This document shows, piece after piece, positions 54,165-63,400 of a DNA stretch of 64,000 bases; the first letter of the stretch is position 1; each line of letters begins with the position of its first letter. The translations under genes and the position numbers were made by a program. The stretch comes from an uncultured Saprospiraceae bacterium (GTDB lineage: Bacteria > Bacteroidota > Bacteroidia > Chitinophagales > Saprospiraceae): NCBI GenBank assembly GCA_937941765.1, contig CALDGQ010000041.1:1-64000 (forward strand). Direction: 5' to 3'. The notes below the pieces were generated by a model. That model was not told where the DNA came from. It was given only the letters and a program-made list of their open reading frames with translations, and searched no databases.

Positions 54165-55123
54165 TAGAAATTGTTGTACTTGATGGTTTTACCATGAATC
54201 CAGGTGATCTTTCATGGGAAGAATTGGAAAAATTAGGAAAACTAACAGTATATGAACGTACCTTACCTGAAGATGTTTTAGAACGTTCGAAAAATGCCAC
54301 GGTCATCATTACCAATAAAGTTGTATTTACAAAAGATATTATCAAAGAGCTGCCATTGCTTCAACTAATTGCTGTCGCAGCAACCGGTTATAATTCAATC
54401 GACATCAAAGGTGCAGCTAAATTTGGAGTCAAAGTTTGCAATGTTGTCGGTTATGCGGCACCTTCCGTTGCACAACATGTATTTGCACAAATCCTTAGAA
54501 TCAGAAATGATATTCACCTACACAATTTAGCAGTACAAGAAAAAAAATGGAGTCAAAATCCTGATTGGTCTTTTACCGAAAAAAAAATAACCGAGCTGTC
54601 TGGCCAAACAATGGGTATTTACGGACTTGGTAAAATTGGAACAAAAGTCGCTGAAATCGCTTTGGCTTTTGGAATGAAAGTCGTTGCAACTAGAAAAGAT
54701 AAAAGCAAGCCTAAACCTGAAAGTGTCAAATTAGTGGAGTTTGAAAAACTATTGCAGTATAGTGATGTACTTTCTTTGCATGCGCCGCTTTCTGAAGAAA
54801 ATAAAGAGATTTTTAATGAGACTAATTTAGCCATGATGAAGTCTTCTGCCATCCTTGTCAACACCGGTCGTGGTGGATTAATTAATGAAGCAGATTTAAA
54901 ATGGGCTTTAGAAAACAATAAGATTGCATATGCTGCACTAGATGTTTTGTCTGAAGAACCACCACCTGAAGACCATCCATTATTCGGAATTGACAATTGT
55001 ATCATAACACCACATATGGCATGGGCTAGTTTTGAATCTCGCAAACGATTGCTGCATGGTGTGGTTGGGAATGTTTGGTCTTATTTGGACAAACCTAATG
55101 ATTTTGAGGGTATTACAATTTAA
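54161..55123 (+). CDS. D-2-hydroxyacid dehydrogenase (glycerate/hydroxypyruvate reductase-like)
   Basis: A 320-residue NAD(P)-dependent enzyme of the 2-hydroxyacid dehydrogenase family. The Rossmann motif GIYGLGKIG lies near 150. Catalytic residues are visible: Arg in LVNTGRGGLINE, Glu in LDVLSEEPPPEDHPL, and His in ITPHMAWAS. The VAATGYNSIDI and SVAQHVFAQIL segments fit glycerate dehydrogenase (HprA) better than lactate or phosphoglycerate dehydrogenase. The ATG overlaps the stop of the T9SS protein gene (ATGA). The substrate is inferred. Confidence 0.88.
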   Translation: MIEIVVLDGFTMNPGDLSWEELEKLGKLTVYERTLPEDVLERSKNATVIITNKVVFTKDIIKELPLLQLIAVAATGYNSIDIKGAAKFGVKVCNVVGYAAPSVAQHVFAQILRIRNDIHLHNLAVQEKKWSQNPDWSFTEKKITELSGQTMGIYGLGKIGTKVAEIALAFGMKVVATRKDKSKPKPESVKLVEFEKLLQYSDVLSLHAPLSEENKEIFNETNLAMMKSSAILVNTGRGGLINEADLKWALENNKIAYAALDVLSEEPPPEDHPLFGIDNCIITPHMAWASFESRKRLLHGVVGNVWSYLDKPNDFEGITI

Positions 55124-55775
55124 ACTTACCAATAATATCAAATCTACAATCTAGGGATATTCAATGAGCGTTGCCCATTTTTAGTACTTCAGTTCCGTTG
55201 GAGTTTTTTAGAACTTAACAACTCTACCCCATTGGGGTAAAACGTTTTTCTTTGATTTAATATGGGATATTCAGGAGTAGCAAATTCCGACTTAGAAATC
55301 ATTTTGAATGCACAAAATATGCCTTTCATTTAAACTGAATAATCATCAATATCCATGCTTTCTCAATTGTGATTTTTCGAAGAATCTGATTCTTTTTCTT
55401 TTTTCATTGGATTTGGTTGGCAAAGAGGTTTAATGGAATAAGCCGTTTCACGGTTCACTTCAATAAAATGTCCTCTAGGACTTTTGATTTCGTTCATGTC
55501 AAACATATAAAATCGGCCTCCCGCTACAAAATCCAATTTTATGTTTATTTGAAGTGAATTTGCAACAATTTGAATACGTCGTTGAATTTTAACTTAATCA
55601 CCCCGTTTTTTAGGGATTCTACATATAATTGATGCAATTATCCAAAAGAGGCTACAACCTAATTCATTGGTTATCATAATTTTAGATTACTTCTGAATAT
55701 CCCTTCTATGATATATTGTTGTTAAAAAAGTTAAACATTTTGTTTTTAGCATTTTGAACACGCTATACTAAGCCT
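55124..55775. other. Non-coding region with hairpins, inverted-repeat borders and a small open frame
   Basis: This 652-bp stretch has no clear gene. It contains a perfect short hairpin TACCCC-ATT-GGGGTA (55225-55239), an imperfect ACTTCA/TGGAGT stem upstream of it, and matching inverted copies of GGGATATTCAG at 55264-55274 and 55693-55703 (with the following AGTA). A third, partial copy is at about 55153. A small reading frame between the inverted copies is listed separately. Confidence 0.5.
55363..55506 (-). CDS. Small open reading frame of uncertain status
   Basis: A 47-codon frame starting MFDMNEIKSPRGHFIEVN and ending in a charged tail (KKEKESDSSKNHN). The frame is open upstream without a stop for about 30 more codons (sequence like IKLDFVAGGRFY) but has no upstream ATG, so it may be a remnant of a longer gene. 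Amino-acid content looks protein-like. It lies between the inverted repeats bordering 55264-55703. Confidence 0.3.
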   Translation of the reverse strand: MFDMNEIKSPRGHFIEVNRETAYSIKPLCQPNPMKKEKESDSSKNHN

Positions 55776-57329
55776 CTAATTCACTTTTTCAAATTCTGAT
55801 GTCCTTCCTCGTTGAATTAATTTAGCACTTATAATGTTATCATTCTCATCTTTTTCAAATTCAACCGTTATAGTTGGATTAAAAGCATAATAAAAACGAG
55901 TTTCAGTTTCTGGAAATATAGCGAGTGGATTCCCATTATTACGTTGTGAATGAAGTACTCCGTCTTTTAAGAAAAATTTTCGATTGACACCATCCCCAAC
56001 GTAATTGCCACAAAATTTATTTAACTTTTTATTTGATAATTTGAAAACCCCATTTTTCATTTTATAGACGTCTTTCAAATCACCATTTATATCATAAAAT
56101 TTCCAACTACCTGTTTTCAAATTATCTTTATATAAACCTTGACTTGACACTTTACCATTTTCAAAATAGGTACGGGCAATGCCATTTCGCTTTCCATTTT
56201 TAAGTGCATATTCGGTTTTTAGAACACCGGATTCATAGTATTCCCTTTTGAGTTGCCCAGAATCCAAATTAACATCATCACATTTAAAAACACCAAATCC
56301 AACACCATATGCACTTCCGCTATCGAAAAATTGAAAATTATTAAATCCATCACCGATATCATTATACGGATTCCAAGTTTTTCCTCCATCACGAGTCTCA
56401 TAAGTTTTGCCTCGAGTTCCACCCATATATCCAATTTGCGTATTAGCAAACCCAATTCCTTGCACATAGTAATAATCCTCTGAATGTTCTACTTCTCTCC
56501 AATTTTTGCCTCCATCATTGGTTTGCAAATGATAAAATCGACCTTCCTCTACATTTCGTTGGATAGAAATAAAACCAATTTCTTTTGATGGAAAAGAAAA
56601 TTTCCACGGATACTCTCCTATTTGTTTTGATAAATATTTTGTATCCCAAGTAGTTCCTCCATCTACCGTTTCCAAAACCATCGATCGACAATTTTCTTTA
56701 TCTCTTGTGGTTCCTCCAATTAAAAACCCATGCGTTTCATCAAAAAAATGAGTAGCAATTAAACTTCCTGCGATATGGTCTAAATTCTGCGAATACCATG
56801 TTAAACCACCATCTGTTGTTTTAATAAAATAGGAAGGACCACGGACACGACCACACCCTACAATAAAATCATCCGTCACTTTTTGCAAGCCACACAATCC
56901 TTTTGGTGTCGGTCCAATGAATTCTACTGGTGCCCAATTTTTGCCACCATCTTTCGTTTCATAGAGAGCGATCGTATCTCTGGAACCTAAAAATGGATCA
57001 TCTGTTCCAATTGTTCCCAACCATCCTTCTTCTCTGTTTTTGAAGGTAATGCATCTGAAAAAAGTACCTGGATTTTCATGAATGATTTCCCAAGTTTCAC
57101 CACCATCTTCCGTTAGGGAAACATAACCACTACTAATTATAACCATCCCAGTATCCTCATCAAAAAAGTGTAGATCGTCGGTACGACCATTTGTTACTGG
57201 ATAGCTGGTGAGTTTTTCCCAAGCAGTGCTGTATCTAATTTCTTGAATTGATTTTAGTTGTGGATATATTTTTGGGGTGCAACTTGTTACAACACAAATT
57301 AGAGATAAAAAAAGAAGGTTTCGAAACAT
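55776..57329 (-). CDS. Lipoprotein with Ycf48/BNR-like propeller and MORN-type repeats
   Basis: A 517-residue lipoprotein (lipobox VVTSC, Cys17). The first 345 residues are a beta-propeller of Ycf48/sialidase Asp-box-like repeats, each with T.DGG.TW: LTEDGGETWEII, ETKDGGKNWAPV, KTTDGGLTWYSQ, ETVDGGTTWDTK, QTNDGGKNWREV and ETRDGGKTWNPY. Then come MORN-like toggles (LKREYYESGVLKTEYALKNG, ARTYFENGKVSSQGLYKDN) and a C-terminal region ending EFEKVN. It probably sits in the outer membrane. The propeller may bind ligands or other proteins. The fusion is unusual, and the function is unknown. Confidence 0.8.
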   Translation of the reverse strand: MFRNLLFLSLICVVTSCTPKIYPQLKSIQEIRYSTAWEKLTSYPVTNGRTDDLHFFDEDTGMVIISSGYVSLTEDGGETWEIIHENPGTFFRCITFKNREEGWLGTIGTDDPFLGSRDTIALYETKDGGKNWAPVEFIGPTPKGLCGLQKVTDDFIVGCGRVRGPSYFIKTTDGGLTWYSQNLDHIAGSLIATHFFDETHGFLIGGTTRDKENCRSMVLETVDGGTTWDTKYLSKQIGEYPWKFSFPSKEIGFISIQRNVEEGRFYHLQTNDGGKNWREVEHSEDYYYVQGIGFANTQIGYMGGTRGKTYETRDGGKTWNPYNDIGDGFNNFQFFDSGSAYGVGFGVFKCDDVNLDSGQLKREYYESGVLKTEYALKNGKRNGIARTYFENGKVSSQGLYKDNLKTGSWKFYDINGDLKDVYKMKNGVFKLSNKKLNKFCGNYVGDGVNRKFFLKDGVLHSQRNNGNPLAIFPETETRFYYAFNPTITVEFEKDENDNIISAKLIQRGRTSEFEKVN

Positions 57330-57387
57330 GTAAATGATTATAAATAATTTTAAATTGAATCTTGGTATTTATGGACCTGTAATAACG

Positions 57388-57481
57388 AATTTTTTCCGAA
57401 TTTTTCATTGACGATTCAATGGAACATGTTCCATTGGGCTGCCGTGCAGTAGGTCGTCCAAATATAAATTCGGAAAAAATT
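57388..57481. repeat. Nested inverted repeat predicted to fold as a three-way junction
   Basis: Outer arms AATTTTTTCCGAATTT (57388-57403) and AAATTCGGAAAAAATT (57466-57481) are exact complements. Inside, GACGA (57410-57414) pairs with TCGTC (57454-57458). Within that stem sit two hairpins: the perfect palindrome CAATGGAACA/TGTTCCATTG (57417-57436) and CTGC-CGT-GCAG (57439-57449). The right arm overlaps the last base of the giant gene's stop codon. This may act as a transcription terminator between the two minus-strand genes, but the second hairpin and junction are unusual for one. Confidence 0.8.
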
Positions 57482-60400
57482 TACCTAATTACCGTAATAT
57501 CTCCTTTATAAAAAACGCCATCTACTCTCTCTCCGCAATAGGTCACATCCATCCTTATCCACCATACGTGCACACCAGGCCTGAATTGCCCTTCTTGCAA
57601 CGTGCCATCCCAACCATCATTGATATCAGTTGAGAAATACTCTTCTTCTCCCCAGCGATCAAAAACATGAATTTCATAACTATGTATTTTCACATAGTCG
57701 GCAGGTGTGACGATAAATTTATCATTGATACCATCACCATTTGGTGAAAAAACATTGGGTACATACAAGAAGTTACTTATCTCACTGACACCAGGAAATA
57801 CAATTACCTCAAATGTTTTGTCTTCACAAATATTACTCGCTTGTAATAAATAAGTACCCGGAGCATAGGCAAAGAATGAACTTCCTGTTGTTCCATCTGG
57901 CCAAGTATAAGTAAGATCAATGTTAGGTCCCGTAATTAATTCTGCTGACAATTCTACCGAATCAATATCACAAGTCATTGTGGTTCCATTCGCAAATACA
58001 TTGAGTCGATCATAGACAGGAATCGTCGCTGGCAATTCTTTAACACAACCATTAATATCTTGGACATAAATCATATGTTCACCTGGATCTAGATTATTAA
58101 ATTCATTTTCAGTCTGATAATTCACTCCATCCAAAGAAAACAAAAATGGATTGGTGACACCTTGCAGATTACTAATTTCAATATTTCCAGCTTCGTCATA
58201 ACAAATTATTTCCGATTCATAAGCAAAATCAAAATCCGGAGAGGCTGCTACACTCAACTGAATCGTAGAGTCACATCCTTGCCAACTGGTGTAACTAAAC
58301 GTTTCTAAAGTTCCAGATTCATATTCCTGATTATTGAAGATATAGGTTTCATTTGGACAAACTTGAACATCTAATGCAATTGGCTGTGCACCCATTTCTG
58401 TCACCGCTACTTGCTCTGTAGAATCACAACCTGAGAAACTTTCATAAGCAATTACTTGAAAAGAGTTGGGATACAAATAAGCGCCATTGTAATAAACAGA
58501 ATCTCCCGTACAAGCAAACAACTCAACTTCATTAACCGACAACGGAATGGGTACTGCAGATACGAAAACAAAGGAATCACATCCTGCTACATTTGTCAAG
58601 TCAAATTTAAAGGTCTCACCGGATTCTATCTCGACGCCATTATATTCTAACATTTCTCCTTCGCAAATTTCAAATTCCAAATTCGCAGAAGTAGGTGTCA
58701 ACATTTCAACAAATACCACCTCCGTTGAGTCACATCCATTGATGGTTGTCATTTCAAATGCATAGGAATCTCCAGCGGCAATTTGTTGGCCATTATATTC
58801 GTAAAAATCTTCAAAACATGCTTCAAAGTATAGATTGTCTGCATAATTCGGATAAGGAGCTACCGTGACAGTAACAGTTGAGTCACATCCCGATGCTGCT
58901 TTTAACACTACTTCTACGACTTCATTCGAATTCAAAATAACGTCATGATAATCCATCGTTTCACCAGGGCATAAGTTGAAATTTTCAACACCAAATTGTT
59001 CCGTACAAGGTTGTCTCACCAACCAATTGACTTCTTCTATATCATCACATCCTACCAAACCGGTTTGTTGCACAGATTCCACTACCACCCATTCAACTGG
59101 TAGTCCTAAACTATCGAAATAAAGGGTGTAATCTACTGCAAATATATCTTCGAACACATACGCGCCCATACTGTTAGTAGTAACGGCATCGCTATAACTG
59201 ACTCCTTCTATGAAAATCGTTTGATTGCTCATTAAAGTATCAGGACCATCGATTATACCATTGTCATTGACATCAAAATAGACTTCTCCAACAATATCTC
59301 CTGTTCCAATAAATAAATCCAAACTCATCACCCCAGAAGTCGCTTCACATCCAAATTCATCCAACATTTCAACATAATAATCTCCACTTTCCAATGCGAC
59401 TACTTCTTGTTGAGTACCTTCAGGTGCTGGAATTGCAACGTCATTAAAAAACCATTGCCAACTGACGATACCAGGCATCGTAGGCAAACATAAAGTATCT
59501 GGTGCACATCTTTTATGACAACCCGATGGAATTCGATTGATATCTGGCCCTTTGTGAATTTCAATTTCATTGGAAGTGGTTTCACAACCATTCTCATTGA
59601 ATGCACGGACATAGTAGACACCAGGAATATCAACAATAATGGCGGTTGCATCAATGGTTCCAGTATTCCAAATGTAGGTTAGATTCGGATCATAATTCGA
59701 AATAGAAATGGTAGCTGGTTGGTTATCACAAATAAATCCATCAGGATCTGAAACCAATAATATATCTTCAGGATTTGCATTTACGAGTACGGTATAAGGT
59801 CCCGCAATACTTGTACATCCTGTTTCTGAATCAACGATGGTAACATCAAAAATGTAAGTACCCGCTTCTAATAAATTATCTCGTTCAATCGAATATTCAA
59901 TTGTGGTTCCGGCTTGTCCAGTATTCCATGCATATTCATAACCTTCTACTTCGTTGACTTCCATGAACACTTCTTCTCCTTCACAGATAGTATAACTATC
60001 ATAAAAAAAGCTGATTGGCTGATCGTATTCATCATATTCCACAACTCTTATTTCTCCTGAAGGCAATGGTAAAATATCTAAAACAACTTCTGGAGTAGTA
60101 TAAGTACATCCATTTTCATCCGATATTGTAACATCATACACACCTGCTTCTGTAGCCGAAATACTTGGAGTCGTTTCATCCGTTGACCAAGCATAGGTAA
60201 ATGGTCCACTTGGAGCTGACATAATGGTGGTTTGCCCTTCACATATTGGTGAACCAGGGACCATTGAAATGTTTCCTGATAAATTATTTTGTTGAATCGA
60301 TACTTGTTGCGTAAAGGTAGCTTCACAACCATAAATTGTTTGTGCTGTTAAAGTGATCGTATACATCCCTGGATTTCCATACTCATGATAAGTATTCATC

Positions 60401-63400
60401 ACTTCGGATGTGTTGGCATCACCACTACCTGGATCTCCAAAATCCCAAAATACATCGGTTACCGTTGGACCTACATTAGCAACAAAGTCTAATGGAAAGT
60501 TTTCACAATCTTCGTCCGGCAAATCGAAAGAAGGTGTCGGTGGATCTTGAATAACAATAGATTTTGTAATATCTGTTTCACATCCATTCGGACCGGTAAT
60601 CAATAAATTCACCTCATAAGTACCTGCAGTGTTATAAAAATGCACGGGATCTTGCAATGTAGATGTATTGTTGATTCCACTTGCTGGATCTCCAAAATCC
60701 CAAGTCCAAGAGGCTACACTTTGGCCAGGAACAAAAGTGGATAGGTCTTCAAATTCGATAGCTGAATCAACGCAATTTGACAAAACATGAAAATCTGGAG
60801 AAACTGGAATCATATCCAACTTTCCTAAACCACATCTTTCTACCACACCATTTGTGAGATGATCACAAATCATAACGACAAAATAAAATCCAGAACGTTC
60901 AAATTCATAGTTCGTATTTTCACCGGTTGATGTACCTTCCACATCTGGAAAACCAAAGAACCATTCTGTGGTACCTGGCACCAAATTAGGTGAGGTATTT
61001 TGAAACTTGTGTCTTTCACATCTATTGGTATTTTCAATATCGAAAGTAGACACAACTCCTTGACATTGCAACTCTACAGGTGGACCACCACCACCGCCGC
61101 AACTATAAAGGACATTCAAAATATTGGATTCACCAACACATCCATACTCATTAATCGCTTCTACTTTATAGGCGCCACTTTCTGTATTCGGCGGTGTATA
61201 AAGCGACATGGTTGCTCCTGGAATCAACACATTATTACGATACCATTGATATTGATAAGGTGGATCAGATTCCAGTGCATATAATGTTGGAACTGGGAAA
61301 GCAGGAGGACAATAAGTTAGTAAATTTGGTGATGAAATCTCAACTGTTGGGGTTGGCAATGTTTCAATTTCAAATATCGTGTTACCAATACATCCCTTAT
61401 CATCTGTTACAATTAATTCATAATTTCCAGGACCTAAATTAGGTGATGGAAGATTTGAGATGAGGACTCCATTGGTATCTCTCCATTCATAAGCGGAGAA
61501 TGGCCAAGTACTTGCCACTACTCCTGTTGCTCCTGGACAAAGTGCAACTGGCTGGTTAACCAATGGCTCAGGAGCTGGATTGACAATTACATTATAGGTA
61601 TCTGCATTTCCACAGGCATTCATTTGCACAATTGCACTACCGGCTGTATGCCAGAAAACTTCAATTGCATTGGTTTGTTGCCCCTCAATAATCGTAGCTG
61701 CCGTTTCTGGCATAACACTCCAAACGTAATCCACATTTGGATATGAAGTGGCTGTAAATACTGAAGTTGTTTCGATACAATGATCTTGTTGACCCAGAAT
61801 GACGATATCATTGATTTTTGTCAAATTCATGGTTATCGATTCAGATTCACATGCTGCATCTGAATTTTCAATTTGATAAACAGACAAAGAATACGGACCG
61901 GCACTATTCCAAGTGACATTGAGATAGGCACCACCTGAGCTAGCTATTACTCCACCGTCATTGACCTCCCACGCAAAAGAAGTGTTGGATTCTGAAGAAT
62001 TTGCTTGGTAAGTATAAGTATCTCCTATGCAAATTTGAGATTCACCATCAATACTTAAAACCGGTGGTGGAATGTCTAATAAATTAACAAAAGCACTATA
62101 AGTGTCAGAACAAAATATAGCAGCGTTTGGAGGAGTGGCAGTTACTGTATAAAAACCAAGTGCACCTGGCAAGGTTATATCAAAAGATGCACTAGGACCT
62201 CCAGTAAATATAATGCTACCAGCAGGATCTTTAACTTGCCAATTCACCGTCGCTGGTCCACCTGTCAATCGTTCTGCTGTATAAGTTCCTGTTTCATTCA
62301 AGCACAACTCAATTGGACCAGAGAAAAAGTACTCGTCCAAGATATTTACTGCTAATTGATCAGAACCACCACATTCTAAATAACAATTATCATACGTGAC
62401 TCGTACCCATTGAGGTGTTGTTGGAATTGCTAAATCTGTCCATTGAATACTGACCGAATTTGTTCCCTGACCTTTTACAATTTCTCCATATGAAGATACC
62501 TCCCAGAAGAATTCTGTACCACCATAATTGGTAATGGTATATACTTGCAAATCTCCTTTACAAACATTTGTTACTCCTTTTATATCATCATCATTTCCTA
62601 TAATTGGAATTTGGGAGATATTTTCAAAAATGCAATAATTTTCGGTACAACCAGCAACGGCTAACGCAATCGTTCCTAGCGGACCACTTCCCCATTCTAT
62701 TGTTATATAATCATCTGAACTGCCGCCTCCATCAACAATAACTCCATCTCCTGTAATTATCCAAGTATAATTGGAACAATCCGCATCCGTGGTGTACGTT
62801 ACTTCTGTATTTTCACAAACAGTTCCTACACAATCCAATTTTGGAATAATCGCTTGCTCTACATTGACATTGATAGAAGTTGTATCTGAGCAAAGACATT
62901 CATTTCGAGCAATCAGTTGCACCAAATAAGAACCTGGGGTTTCATAGGTAAACTCAGTTGTGATACCACTGTCATTTTCTCCATTTCCAAAATCCCAGAT
63001 ATGGGTTTCTGCATTGATACTCTGAGATTCAAAATAAACGGTTTGACCAGCACAGATATTGACATCTCCGCTTTCAGGTTCAGGGATAGTTGAGATAATA
63101 GCTTCTGTTTCTTCTAATATATCTATGCAAAGTGAAGATTCAAAAGCTGGAGTAGAATTCATACAAGTGACATTGAAATCATAAATGCATTGAGCATTTC
63201 CAGTAATATCACTAACAGTAACAGTATATACACCACTACATAAATTCTGGTTAAAAGGTAATGTGTTTCCGTTGGACCATGTGAAAAACAAATTTTCATA
63301 ATTAGAAAAATTGATTTGTCCATCACAGGCGTCACATTCAGTCTCGTTAATCACATTTGATGACAGTTCCTCAAAAGGATCACTTAGATCAACTACTTCA

